The notes beneath the pieces were generated by a model. It did no database searches. It was not told where the DNA came from and worked only from the letters and a program-made list of their open reading frames with translations. Shown here in pieces: positions 26,833 to 36,987 of a stretch of 64,000 nt of DNA. Both the position numbers and the translations under genes were made by a program. Each line of letters begins with the position of its first letter. The stretch's first letter is position 1. Origin of the DNA: Pseudomonas viridiflava (GTDB lineage Bacteria > Pseudomonadota > Gammaproteobacteria > Pseudomonadales > Pseudomonadaceae); assembly GCF_900585905.1 (NCBI RefSeq), contig NZ_UTVH01000076.1, positions 186,001 to 250,000 on the forward strand, written 5' to 3'.

Positions 26833-28311
26833 ATGGCATTGGATCTGAACAGTCTGTTTCTCGGCCTTGGCCTGGCGGCGCTGCCGTTGCTGGCCATGGC
26901 CTGGCATCTGCAGCGTCGGATTGCACAGCTGCAGGCTGACAGTGCCTTGCTCGACGAGCGCCTGAGCCACGCGCAGATGGCGCAAGACGGGCTCAACGCC
27001 CAGCTTGATGCCAGCCGTGACGAGATCAGTGATCTGAGCCAGGCCAATGCGGTCAAGCAGGCCGATCTGGCCGCCAGCCGCCGTGAGGTCGAGTTGCTGC
27101 GCCAGGAACGCGATCATGCCCAGGCAACGGCGCTGGACTGGAACGAAGAGCGGAATCATAAGGAGACCGAACTGCGGCGTCTGGATGCTCAATGTGCGGC
27201 ACTGAGCGCCGAGCTGCGCGAGCAGCAGGAGAGTCATCAGCAGCGTCTCGACGACCTGCAGAATTCTCGCGACGAGTTGCGTGCCCAGTTCGCCGAAATG
27301 GCCAGCAAGATTTTCGACGAGCGTGAACAGCGCTTTGCCGAGAGCAGTCAGCAGCAGTTGGGGCAACTGCTTGATCCACTCAAGGAGCGGATCCAGTCCT
27401 TTGAGAAACGCGTTGAGGAAAGCTACCAGGCCGAGGCCCGCGAACGCTTTTCCCTTGGCAAGGAGCTGGAGCGCCTGCAGCAGTTGAACCAGCGACTGAG
27501 TGATGAAGCGACCAACCTGACGCGCGCGCTCAAGGGCCAGAAGACCCAGGGCAACTGGGGGGAACTGATCCTCGAGCGTGTGCTGGAGCATGCCGGGCTG
27601 GAGAAGGGGCGCGAGTATCAGACCCAGGTTAATCTCAAGGGCCCGGATGGTGAGCGCTTCCAGCCCGATGTGCTGATCATGCTGCCGGGCGACAAGCAGG
27701 TGGTGGTCGACGCCAAGGTCAGCCTGACCGCTTACCAGCAGTACATCAGCGCCGACGACGAGGTGATCGGTCAGGCCGCGCTGAAACAGCATGTGCTGTC
27801 GCTGCGCAATCACGTCAAAGGCTTGTCCGGCAAAGACTACAAGCGCCTGGAAGGCCTCCACAGCCTGGATTTCGTTCTGCTTTTCGTGCCCATCGAAGCG
27901 GCGTTCTCTGCGGCGCTGCAAGCCGAACCCAACCTGTTTCAGGAAGCCTTCGACCGCAACATCGTGATCGTCAGCCCCACCACATTGCTGGCTACCCTGC
28001 GGGTGATCGACAGCCTATGGAAGCAGGAGCGGCAAAGTCAGAATGCGCGGGAGATCGCCGAGCGTGCCGGCTGGCTGTACGACAAGTTCGTGCTGTTCAT
28101 CCAGGACCTCGATGAGGTAGGCAACCGGCTGCAGCAGCTGGACAAGGCCTACAGCGCCGCGCGTAACAAGCTGACCGACGGGCGGGGCAATCTGGTCAGC
28201 CGCAGCGAGCAACTGAAGCTGCTCGGCGCCCGCGCGAGCAAGCATTTGCCGGCCGATCTGCTGGAGCGAGCAATGACCGATGAGCAGGGTCTGATGCAGC
28301 TGCCGGAATAG
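26833..28311 (+). CDS. rmuC: DNA recombination protein RmuC
   Basis: A 492-residue protein with an N-terminal membrane-anchor-like helix (LFLGLGLAALPLLAMAW), a long coiled coil (about 25-240, heptad-rich with many Q/E/L) and the RmuC nuclease-like domain: ALKGQKTQGNWGELILERVL, FQPDVLIMLPGDKQVVVDAK, GLHSLDFVLLFVPIEAAF and NIVIVSPTTLLATLRVIDSL. The D...E-VK-type residues of the PD-(D/E)XK-like core appear in DVLIM and VVDAKV. RmuC limits inversion at short inverted repeats. Confidence 0.94.
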   Translation: MALDLNSLFLGLGLAALPLLAMAWHLQRRIAQLQADSALLDERLSHAQMAQDGLNAQLDASRDEISDLSQANAVKQADLAASRREVELLRQERDHAQATALDWNEERNHKETELRRLDAQCAALSAELREQQESHQQRLDDLQNSRDELRAQFAEMASKIFDEREQRFAESSQQQLGQLLDPLKERIQSFEKRVEESYQAEARERFSLGKELERLQQLNQRLSDEATNLTRALKGQKTQGNWGELILERVLEHAGLEKGREYQTQVNLKGPDGERFQPDVLIMLPGDKQVVVDAKVSLTAYQQYISADDEVIGQAALKQHVLSLRNHVKGLSGKDYKRLEGLHSLDFVLLFVPIEAAFSAALQAEPNLFQEAFDRNIVIVSPTTLLATLRVIDSLWKQERQSQNAREIAERAGWLYDKFVLFIQDLDEVGNRLQQLDKAYSAARNKLTDGRGNLVSRSEQLKLLGARASKHLPADLLERAMTDEQGLMQLPE

Positions 28312-28504
28312 GGTGCCGCTGGTCGCGTCGCTGCTGCTGGTCGTTCAGATGGCTCAACGCAGGCCGATAAATGTCATATTGAACACATCGTGAAAAATGT
28401 TTTCCCGGCGTGAAGATGTTGCAAGGCGTAAAGTGCTGTCACGCACTATCATCAGTAGCAGGCGGCTTGAGAAGGGTCGCAGAGCATTCCCTGAAGGGGG
28501 TTCC

Positions 28505-28633
28505 ATGAATACCAAACTGCAAGACTGGCTTCATGATCTTGGTGTGGCGTTGGGTTTGATCGAGCGACCCAAACTGCAACCGATTCCGGTGCGCACCGAC
28601 GACAAACGACGTCGTCAGCCACAGCGCCGATAA
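28505..28633 (+). CDS. 42-aa hypothetical protein
   Basis: A small frame with a strong purine-rich Shine-Dalgarno (GAAGGGGG) just upstream of the ATG at 28505. The peptide has an amphipathic helix (TKLQDWLHDLGVALGLIE), a Pro-rich link and a very basic tail (DDKRRRQPQRR). The composition looks like a membrane-surface or nucleic-acid-binding peptide, which is inference only. Its helix-then-basic-tail pattern and clear ribosome site make it more than a chance frame. Confidence 0.6.
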   Translation: MNTKLQDWLHDLGVALGLIERPKLQPIPVRTDDKRRRQPQRR

Positions 28634-28653
28634 CTCTATTGCCCATCCCTCCC

Positions 28654-28671
28654 GGGGCGCGTCCGCGCCCC
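28654..28671. terminator. GC-rich hairpin between convergent small genes
   Basis: GGGGCGC (28654-28660) pairs with GCGCCCC (28665-28671) over a 4-base loop. It lies between the plus-strand 42-aa gene and the minus-strand carrier-like gene. It lacks a U-tract, so terminator function is uncertain. Confidence 0.5.
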
Positions 28672-28691
28672 GCTGCATCTCTAGCCAGGCG

Positions 28692-28949
28692 CTATTGCGC
28701 GTCGGGCTTCCATATTTTGTCTATCAGGATCTCCAGCGTCATGCGCTCGGGGTGATCGTGGGCAGATTTCATGTCCCGGCGACTTGCGACGATGTCGAAT
28801 TCATCATCGAGCATGCGGAACAACTGATCGATGTCTTTGTCATCCAGTGCCAGTTCGCTGAGCGTAGAGCTTTCTTGAATTACTGATTTGTCGACCAGAA
28901 TGACGCCGATTACACCTTCGACGCGCTTTCGGATTTCGTCGCGGTTCAT
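28692..28949 (-). CDS. Acyl-carrier-like protein lacking the phosphopantetheine serine
   Basis: An 85-residue acidic protein from the ATG at 28949. The layout follows an acyl carrier protein: helix I (RDEIRKRVEGVIGVIL), the loop region SSTLSELALDD, helix II (KDIDQLFRMLDDEFDI) and a late helix (MTLEILIDKIWK). At the place of the conserved D-S-L the sequence reads D-D-K, so the serine that carries the 4'-phosphopantetheine arm is absent. No fatty-acid or polyketide gene is near. It may be a structural or regulatory homologue; the assignment rests on motif likeness only. Confidence 0.6.
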   Translation of the reverse strand: MNRDEIRKRVEGVIGVILVDKSVIQESSTLSELALDDKDIDQLFRMLDDEFDIVASRRDMKSAHDHPERMTLEILIDKIWKPDAQ

Positions 28950-29150
28950 GGTTTTTCCTTGGTGGTGTCATTGCAGAATCCGTTCTGACTGCCTGAAGCA
29001 GAGGGTTGGCCGATGCGGTGTCTCTGGGAAGCGGGAGCGGGTTCAACGTGCGCATGAGTTCGCCGGGCGTGATATCAGGCTAGCTCATAATCGGGTCTGG
29101 CCTGGGCGTCAGTTGTCGCTTTTGCGCGGCGGGGATCTAGAACACATTTT

Positions 29151-29976
29151 TGTAGGCGCTCCCGGAGTGGCGCTCCACCTAGCACCGCGAGGCCGCGATG
29201 GCGGTGCATCAGACAGACCATTATCGCGGCCTCGCGGGGCTCGTGCGCTCCTACAGGTCCGCAGGTGGCACGCATTGGTGTTGTGTCAGTACTAGGCGCA
29301 ACGGGATAGCAGCAACAGGGTTCAGCGAGAGACAACCCCCCGGCAACACACAGAGCATTTCATACAACTTTGTAGGCGCGCACGAGCCCCGCGAGGCCGC
29401 GATGGCGGTGCATCAGACAGACCACTATCGCGGCCTCGCGGTGCTCGTGAGCTCCTACAGGTCCGCAGGTGGCACGCATGGGTGTTGTGTCGGTCCCAGG
29501 CGCAGCGGGATAGCAGCAACTCGGTTCAACGAGAGACAACCCCCGGCAACACACAGAGCAATTTCATACAACTTTGTAGGAGCGCACGAGCCCCGCGAGG
29601 CCGCGATGGCGGTGTATCGGACAGACCGCTATGCGGCCTCGAGGTGCTCGTGTGCGCCTACAGGTCCGTGTGTAGTACGCATTGGTGTTGTGTCGTTACC
29701 AAGCGCAACGGGTTATCAGCAACTTGGTTCAGCGAGAGACAACCCCCGGCAACACACAGAGCATTTCATACAACTTTGTAGGAGCGCACGAGCCCCGCTA
29801 GGCCGCGATGGCGGTGTATCGGACAGACCGCTATGCGGCCTCGAGGTGCTCGTGTGCGCCTACAGGTCCGTGCGTGGCACGTATTGGTGTTGTGTCGTTA
29901 CCAAGCGCAACGGGTTATCAGCAACTTGGTTCAGCGAGAGACAACCCCCGGCAACACACAGAGCATTTCATACAAC
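29151..29976. repeat. Four-unit tandem repeat containing gbuA 3' ends and REP hairpins
   Basis: Four direct repeats begin at about 29151, 29371, 29575 and 29777; equivalent points are spaced 204, 203 and 202 bases apart. Each unit has a long imperfect hairpin (GTAGGAGCGCACGAGC type, arms meeting at GAGGCCGCGAT) and ends with a copy of the last 14 codons plus TGA of the neighbouring minus-strand gbuA gene. The stop copies are at about 29322, 29526 and 29729; the true one is at 29931. Units 3 and 4 are nearly identical, while unit 1 is the most diverged and has an extra C in the gbuA-derived part. Confidence 0.9.
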
Positions 29977-30881
29977 AGATTAGCCCCCAGCAAAGACGTA
30001 TTGCCGGTGGTGTCGTAGGGCGGTGATACCTCGACCAGGTCGCAGCCGATCAGGTCCAGACCCTGGCAACCGCGGATAATCTCGATCCCCTGAATGGTGG
30101 TCAGGCCGCCGATCTCTGGCGTGCCGGTGCCCGGTGCCCAGGCCGGGTCGATGCCGTCGATGTCAAAGCTCAGATAAACCGGTCCGCCGCCGACTTTTTC
30201 CCGCACCTGGGCCATCAGCGGCGCCAGGGATTGGTGCCAGCATTCCTCGGCCTGAACCACACGAAACCCCTGCTTGCGGCTCCAGTTGAAGTCCTCCGCA
30301 GTGTAGCCCTGGGCGCGCAGGCCGATCTGCACGACGCGATCGCAGTCCAGCAAGCCTTCTTCGACGGCGCGGCGGAAGGTCGTGCCATGGGCTATTTTCT
30401 CGCCAAACATGTGATCGTTGACGTCAGCATGGGCATCGATGTGGACCAAACCCACCTTGCCGTGCTTTTTGTGCATGGCGCGCAGAATCGGCAGGGTGAT
30501 GGTGTGATCGCCGCCCAGCGTCAGCGGGATCACGTCATGCGCGAGAATCTCGTCATACGCGCCTTCGATGATGCGCACCGCGTCCAGCAAGTTGAAGGTG
30601 TTGATCGCCACGTCACCGATATCCGCGACCGACAGCGAATCGAAGGGCGCCGCGCCAGTGGCCATGTTGTAGGGACGAATCATCACCGATTCGGCGCGGA
30701 TTTCCCGGGGGCCAAAGCGGGTGCCGGGACGCAGTGAGGTGCCGATGTCCAGCGGCACGCCGACAAATGCTGCGTCCAGAGCCGCTGCGGTTTGCAGATG
30801 CGGTAGACGCATCATGGTCGCGATTCCGCCGAAGCGCGGCATTTCATTACCGCCCAGCGGCTGGTGAAAAATCTTTTCCAC
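29931..30881 (-). CDS. gbuA: Guanidinobutyrase / agmatinase family ureohydrolase
   Basis: A 316-residue manganese ureohydrolase. The metal ligands lie in TLGGDHTITLP (GGDH), VHIDAHADVND (DAHAD) and SFDIDGIDPAWAPGTGTPE (SFDxD). It hydrolyses 4-guanidinobutyrate (or agmatine) to urea and 4-aminobutyrate (or putrescine). The near-identity I recall with P. aeruginosa GbuA and the divergent LysR gene favour guanidinobutyrase; agmatinase SpeB is the alternative. Its last 14 codons lie inside the last unit of the tandem array, which has repeated the gene end three more times downstream. Confidence 0.88.
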   Translation of the reverse strand: MEKIFHQPLGGNEMPRFGGIATMMRLPHLQTAAALDAAFVGVPLDIGTSLRPGTRFGPREIRAESVMIRPYNMATGAAPFDSLSVADIGDVAINTFNLLDAVRIIEGAYDEILAHDVIPLTLGGDHTITLPILRAMHKKHGKVGLVHIDAHADVNDHMFGEKIAHGTTFRRAVEEGLLDCDRVVQIGLRAQGYTAEDFNWSRKQGFRVVQAEECWHQSLAPLMAQVREKVGGGPVYLSFDIDGIDPAWAPGTGTPEIGGLTTIQGIEIIRGCQGLDLIGCDLVEVSPPYDTTGNTSLLGANLLYEMLCVLPGVVSR

Positions 30882-31037
30882 GAGAGTGCCTCTGCGTTGA
30901 TTTCAATGCCGTTGATTCTGCGAAGCCAGGCCTGACGGAACAATCGCTGCAGCAAAATACTTAGTTCAGGAATTTCAGAACCAAAGGGTTTTTACGCTAA
31001 GCTGCCGCGCTTCAACCCGGCTGCAGCGGAGCCCTGA

Positions 31038-31931
31038 ATGCCCAGCGCCTTGCCTGATCTGAAACTGCTGCGCATCTTCGCCAGCGTGGTACGCCATCAA
31101 GGCTTTGCCAGTGCGCAACAGGCGCTCAACCTGTCGACCTCGGCCATCAGCACGTACATGAGCCAGCTGGAGGCGGGGCTCGGCATCGTGTTGTGCCATC
31201 GCGGGCGCGGCGGCTTCAGTCTGACCAGCAAGGGCGAGCTGTTTCATCAGGAAACCCTGCGCTTGCTGGGTGAGCTGGAAGGCTTTGAACTCTACGCCGC
31301 AGCGCTCAAGGGGGAATTGCGCGGCACGCTCAATCTGGGCGTGCTGGACTCCACGGTCAGTGACCGGGCCTTGCCGTTTGCCGAAGTGATTGGTGCCTAC
31401 AGCGCCGAGCACCCGGCCGTGCATCTGCACCTGTCGGTGATGAGCCCTTACGAGCTGCAACTGGGCGTGTTGGACAATCGGCTGGACCTGGCCATCGGCT
31501 CGTTTTCCACACGCATGAACGGTTTGCTCTATCAGCCGTTGTATCGCGAGCAGCACTGGCTGTATTGCAGCAGCCGGCATCCGTTGTTCGCCGAGCGGCG
31601 CATACCCGAGCCGCTGGTTGCGCAACAGCGCATGGTGGGACGCGGTTACTGGAGTCAGGCGGAACTGGCGCGACACGGTTTCAAGCACAGCGCGGCCACC
31701 GTGGAAAGCATGGAGGCGCAACTGATCCTGGTGCTTTCCGGTGCCTACATCGGTTATCTGCCGGAACACTACGCGCAATCCTGGGTCGACTCAGGCCACC
31801 TGCGCGTGCTGCTGCCGGCGACGTTCGGCTATCAGGCGCCGTTTTCGATGATCCTGCGCCGGGGCCGCAGCCGCGAGCCTTTGATCCAGACCTTCCGTGA
31901 CCTGCTCAAAGCGCAGTTGAACCCGAACTGA
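31038..31931 (+). CDS. gbuR: LysR-type regulator, probably of gbuA
   Basis: A 297-residue LysR regulator. The N-terminal helix-turn-helix reads LLRIFASVVRHQGFASAQQ followed by LNLSTSAISTYMSQLEAGLG. The effector-binding domain (about 90-295) includes LRGTLNLGVLDSTVSD, RLDLAIGSF and VESMEAQLILVLSGAYIGYL. It is read divergently from gbuA with 156 bases between, the classic arrangement for a LysR regulator and its target, and matches the gbuR-gbuA layout known in P. aeruginosa. Regulation by 4-guanidinobutyrate is inferred. Confidence 0.85.
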   Translation: MPSALPDLKLLRIFASVVRHQGFASAQQALNLSTSAISTYMSQLEAGLGIVLCHRGRGGFSLTSKGELFHQETLRLLGELEGFELYAAALKGELRGTLNLGVLDSTVSDRALPFAEVIGAYSAEHPAVHLHLSVMSPYELQLGVLDNRLDLAIGSFSTRMNGLLYQPLYREQHWLYCSSRHPLFAERRIPEPLVAQQRMVGRGYWSQAELARHGFKHSAATVESMEAQLILVLSGAYIGYLPEHYAQSWVDSGHLRVLLPATFGYQAPFSMILRRGRSREPLIQTFRDLLKAQLNPN

Positions 31932-31941
31932 GGACCTGTCC

Positions 31942-32583
31942 ATGACCACCACGGCGCCTGCCTCCTGTCCTGCGACAGGATCAAGAGCCCGCTGCGAACG
32001 CTGCCTGCGCGCGCTGAGTCATTGCCTTTGCGCGTTGATCCCGCAACTGGACAGCCGCACCCGCGTCTTGATCCTGCAGCACCCCAGTGAAGTCAGTCAT
32101 GCGCTCAACACCGGACGTCTGGCGGCACTGGGGCTTAACAATGCGCAACTGGTGGTGGGCGAAGTATTTGCCGAGCTGGCGCAGTGGCTGGCGCTGCCAG
32201 GGTATCAGCCAAGGCTGCTTTTTCCGGGGGAGGGCGCGCAGCCCCTGATGGCTGAATCGGCCGACACCCTGCCGTCGCTGCTGGTGGTGCTGGACGGCAC
32301 CTGGCGCAAGGCGCGCAAGCTGCTGCATCTCAACCCGTTGCTGGCCGCCTTGCCAAAAGTGACGTTGGGGGATGTGCCGGTCTCGCGCTACCGCCTGCGC
32401 AAGGTGCCCGGCGCACAGGCGTTGTCTACCATTGAAGCGATCACTCATGCGCTGCAGATACTCGAAACACCGCGCTCGTTTGCGCCGCTGCTGACGCCGT
32501 TCGAGGCCATGATCGACAGGCAGATTGCCGCGATGGGCAGCGAAACCTACGCGCGTAACCATGCTGTGCCAACCCGGCGCTGA
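31942..32583 (+). CDS. tapT: tRNA-uridine aminocarboxypropyltransferase (DTW domain)
   Basis: A 213-residue DTW-domain protein. The N-terminal Cys cluster RCERCLRALSHCLC resembles the metal-binding start of the family. Further motifs are VLILQHPSEVSHALNTGRLA, LLFPGEGA, VVLDGTWRKARKLLHLNP (DTW region, here D-G-T-W) and LSTIEAITHALQILE. In E. coli TapT (YfiP) makes acp3U47 in tRNA using S-adenosylmethionine. It starts 10 bases after the LysR gene, so they are likely co-transcribed. Confidence 0.88.
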   Translation: MTTTAPASCPATGSRARCERCLRALSHCLCALIPQLDSRTRVLILQHPSEVSHALNTGRLAALGLNNAQLVVGEVFAELAQWLALPGYQPRLLFPGEGAQPLMAESADTLPSLLVVLDGTWRKARKLLHLNPLLAALPKVTLGDVPVSRYRLRKVPGAQALSTIEAITHALQILETPRSFAPLLTPFEAMIDRQIAAMGSETYARNHAVPTRR

Positions 32584-32689
32584 GCTGCCAAAAACAATTG
32601 CGCGGGTTATGCGCAGCCAGCTGTAACTGTCGACACCGGCAACCAGCGCCTACACTGCCAGCTTTGCTCCACTTGTCCGGGAATCACTC

Positions 32690-33652
32690 ATGCACATTTC
32701 CTCCGGCCGTTGGCTGTATGGCTTAAGTCTGGCGCTGTTGACGGCGCTGCTGTGGGGCATTCTGCCCGTCAAGCTCAAACAGGTGTTGCAAGTGATGGAC
32801 CCGGTGACGGTAACCTGGTTTCGGCTCGTGGTGTCGGGCTCGCTGTTGTTTGTCTGGCTGGCGTGCGTGGGTCGATTGCCCAGCTTCAAAACCCTGGGGC
32901 GCAAAGGCAAGGGGCTGGTGGCGCTGGCGGTTTTCGGTCTGGTGGGCAATTACCTGTTGTACCTGGTGGGCCTGAAAATTCTCAGCCCCGGTACTGCGCA
33001 GCTGATCATTCAGGTGGGGCCGATCCTGCTGTTGATTGGCAGCATTTTCCTCTTCAAGGAGCGCTTCACCCCGGCGCAGGGTGTGGGCCTGCTGGTGCTG
33101 CTCATCGGTTTCGGCCTGTTTTTCAATCAGCGTCTGGCGGAGCTGTTGACCTCATTGGGCGAATACACCACGGGTGTGCTGATTGTCTTTTCGGCGGCGG
33201 TGGTGTGGACGTTCTACGGGCTGAGCCAGAAGCAACTGCTGACGGTATGGAATTCCATCCAGGTGATGATGGTGATCTATCTGTTCTGCGCCCTGCTGAT
33301 CACGCCGTGGGCGCACCCGACGCAGGCCCTGCAATTGAGTCCGCTGCAAGGCTGGCTGCTGCTGGCCTGCTGCCTGAATACGCTGGTGGCTTATGGCGCG
33401 TTCGCCGAAGCGCTGGCGCATTGGGAGGCTTCACGAGTGAGTGCGACGCTGGCGTTGACGCCGCTGGTGACCTTTGCGTCAGTGGCGGTGGCGTCCCGAC
33501 TGTGGCCTGACTATGTGCCAGCCGAACAGATCAACGTGCTGGGGTATGGCGGGGCGGTGATGGTGGTGATTGGCTCGGCGGTCGTTGCGCTGGGCCCGTC
33601 ACTGCTTGCCGGATTGCGTGCCCGCAGAGCGCGCCTGGCCAATCAGACCTGA
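32690..33652 (+). CDS. EamA/DMT family permease
   Basis: A 320-residue membrane protein with ten predicted helices arranged as two EamA repeats. The first repeat starts GLSLALLTALLWGILPVKLK and the second is around FSAAVVWTFYGLSQKQLL. The conserved Trp-Gly of helix 1 (ALLWGI) and the Glu-rich cytoplasmic loop after helix 4 (FLFKERFTPAQ) are typical. The substrate is unknown (amino acids, sugars or metabolites for family members). The short basic tail is RARRARL. The gene converges on fumC with only 19 bases between. Confidence 0.87.
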   Translation: MHISSGRWLYGLSLALLTALLWGILPVKLKQVLQVMDPVTVTWFRLVVSGSLLFVWLACVGRLPSFKTLGRKGKGLVALAVFGLVGNYLLYLVGLKILSPGTAQLIIQVGPILLLIGSIFLFKERFTPAQGVGLLVLLIGFGLFFNQRLAELLTSLGEYTTGVLIVFSAAVVWTFYGLSQKQLLTVWNSIQVMMVIYLFCALLITPWAHPTQALQLSPLQGWLLLACCLNTLVAYGAFAEALAHWEASRVSATLALTPLVTFASVAVASRLWPDYVPAEQINVLGYGGAVMVVIGSAVVALGPSLLAGLRARRARLANQT

Positions 33653-33671
33653 CGCGCCCGGTTGCGTGTCT

Positions 33672-35066
<1,395 letters not shown>

Positions 35067-35236
35067 GGGACTCACTCCTCAAGGTTGAATGAAATGTTTA
35101 GGCCCTGGGTGCCAGACAGGGTTCAACCGGATGCGTTTTTTACCGCCTGGCGAGTCAGGGGTTGAGGCAAAAGCGCTCATGGGCGCAGAATGGTCGGCCC
35201 TGGGGTTCTGCCTCGACTGCTAGTAAAGGAAACTCG

Positions 35237-35764
35237 ATGTCCCGTCTTCGCGCCCTCTGTACTGCGGCTGTACTGGTTTGTGCCAGCGGCCAGGTTCTTG
35301 CCGACACCGCCAGCCACAACGCCAGTGCCGAAACTTTCCTCAAACTGGCCAACGCTGACAAGCTGGGTACTCCGGTGTACATGCAGGTCCAGCAGATGTT
35401 CGCCCAGCGCTTTGCCGAAACCAAGGCGCCTGCATCGAAGAAACCGCTGCTTGATACCTACCAGGCCAAAGCCAACACCGCGCTCGACCAGGCTATCGGC
35501 TGGGACAAACTCAAGCCGGACATGGTCAAGCTGTACACCGCCAACTTCACTGAAAGCGAGCTCAAGGATCTGGTTGCGTTCTACCAGTCTCCGCTGGGCA
35601 AGAAAGTGCTGACCAAGATGCCCGAGCTGACTCAGCAATCGGCGCAGCTGACCCAAGGCAAGCTGGAAACCGCAGTCCCTGTGGTCAACAAGCTGCTGGC
35701 TGACATGACTGCCGAGCTTGAGCCTGCCAAGAAAGCAGCCCCGGCACCTGCCAAAAAGCCCTGA
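35237..35764 (+). CDS. DUF2059 domain protein, exported
   Basis: A 175-residue protein with a signal peptide (LRALCTAAVLVCASGQVLA). The DUF2059 domain is helical and recognisable from KPDMVKLYTANFTESELKDL followed by VAFYQSPLGKKVLTKMPEL. The tail is Ala/Pro/Lys-rich (AKKAAPAPAKKP). Predicted periplasmic; function unknown. It is followed after 15 bases by the bolA-like gene, so the two probably form a unit. Confidence 0.87.
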   Translation: MSRLRALCTAAVLVCASGQVLADTASHNASAETFLKLANADKLGTPVYMQVQQMFAQRFAETKAPASKKPLLDTYQAKANTALDQAIGWDKLKPDMVKLYTANFTESELKDLVAFYQSPLGKKVLTKMPELTQQSAQLTQGKLETAVPVVNKLLADMTAELEPAKKAAPAPAKKP

Positions 35765-35779
35765 TCAGCGAAGCCTGCC

Positions 35780-36073
35780 ATGACTATGCAAACACGTATC
35801 GAGTCAGCCCTTGCTGTGTTTCAACCGCTGCACCTGCAAGTGCTCGACGAGAGCCATATGCATAGCCGTGGCGAGCAGACGCACTACAAGGCTGTGATCG
35901 TCAGTGATCAGTTCGAAGGGCTCAATGCTGTCAAGCGGCACCAGAAGGTCTACGGCATTCTGGGTGGTTTGATGGGGGAGTTTCATGCCCTTGCACTGCA
36001 CACCTATACGCCGGTGGAATGGGCGAAGACTGGAGCTGCGCCGGTTTCGCCTACTTGTGCGGGTGGGGATTAG
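35780..36073 (+). CDS. BolA family protein
   Basis: A 97-residue BolA-fold protein. The family pattern is LQVLDESHMHSRGEQTHYKA (conserved HxxH region), FEGLNAVKRHQKVYGILGG (the invariant RH of helix 3) and a C-terminal LALHTYTPVEW (His). BolA proteins partner monothiol glutaredoxins in Fe-S handling, and E. coli BolA also affects shape and biofilm genes. It could be either a BolA- or IbaG-like member; the length fits BolA. Confidence 0.9.
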   Translation: MTMQTRIESALAVFQPLHLQVLDESHMHSRGEQTHYKAVIVSDQFEGLNAVKRHQKVYGILGGLMGEFHALALHTYTPVEWAKTGAAPVSPTCAGGD

Positions 36074-36093
36074 GACCGTTGATTCAGTGATTG

Positions 36094-36827
36094 TCGTGTA
36101 CATATCCGTTATCGAGGTCACGGCTGATATTGGTTGCGCTTTTACAGCGCCTCACTTTTGAAAAGCCCAAAAGTAAGCAAAAGGCTCTTGCCCCACCACT
36201 GGGTGCCTCGCTGTCGCTCGGCATGCCCGTAATCCGACATTGCTGCGTGGGGCCGCCGCAATGGGCCATCCATGGCCCGGTGCGGCTAAACCGGCATCCC
36301 TGCCGGTTCACCCCACGCAGCAATATCGAATTCCGGCCTGCGTGGTTTAATGGGGCGCCTAAGATCAAAATCAAAAGCTCGGCGGCCTGAAGGCCGACCT
36401 GATTTTTGAACTTACCGATATTTTGTAGGAGCTGCCGAAGGCTGTGAAACGGTGTGTCAGGTATACCGCGATCGGCGCCGTCGTAACCTCCGACAACTCC
36501 TACAGGCCCGATGCGCCACTCCTGCTTTTGATCGGCTTTTGATCTGCTTTTGATCTTGATCTTAGGCGCCCCGTTAAATCACGTTGGCCGAACGCAGGCC
36601 TTGAAGCGTGGGCAACCCGGCAGGACGCCGGGTTAGCCGCACCGGGCCATGGATGGCCCATTGCGGCGGCCCACGGTTCAAGGTCTGCGGGCGGGTACAC
36701 CGAGCGACAGCGAGGTGCCAAGTGATGGGGCCAGAGCGTTTTGGTTACTTTTGCGCTTTTCAAAAGTGACGCGCTGTAAAAGCGCAACCGATACCAGCCT
36801 CGACTGCGGAAACGGATATGTACGAGA
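36094..36827. repeat. Large imperfect inverted repeat with REP core
   Basis: The arms are about 36094-36377 and 36534-36827. Paired pieces include GGTTGCGCTTTTACAGCGC (36132-36150) with its exact complement at 36771-36789, GCAATGGGCCATCCATGG near 36258 with its complement near 36647, and GGGGCGCCTAAGATC with its complement near 36555-36575. The centre (36378-36533) contains a separate REP-like palindrome that begins GTAGGAGCTGCCGAAGG. This fills the whole bolA-trhO gap; I see no gene. Confidence 0.85.
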
Positions 36828-36987
36828 AAATGAATATACCAATATCCAATAGGTTCACGCAGACTCGCCAAATCGCACCATCCCTGCATTTTTGTTAGAA
36901 TCCGCACCCGCGCCGCCCAGCCGACGCGTTCTCACCGCAATTTCTGTCCGGTAGGCCCTTTGCGAGGGTCGCCACCTGGAGATGTAC

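Noticed and set aside
29151..29976. Possible CRISPR array
   Set aside because: Units are about 200 bases and nearly identical throughout, with no short repeat plus variable spacer pattern and no cas gene.
29198..29983. A 261-codon plus-strand frame made of four repeating blocks of about 68 residues across the tandem array
   Set aside because: The repeat period happens to be near a multiple of three and the DNA is GC-rich, so the frame stays open. There is no ribosome site, the residues are odd (Cys/Arg-rich), and the opposite strand explains the sequence as copies of the gbuA end plus REP.
36500..36907. Minus-strand frame of 135 codons in the large inverted repeat
   Set aside because: It lies wholly in repeat DNA, has no ribosome site and no recognisable domain.
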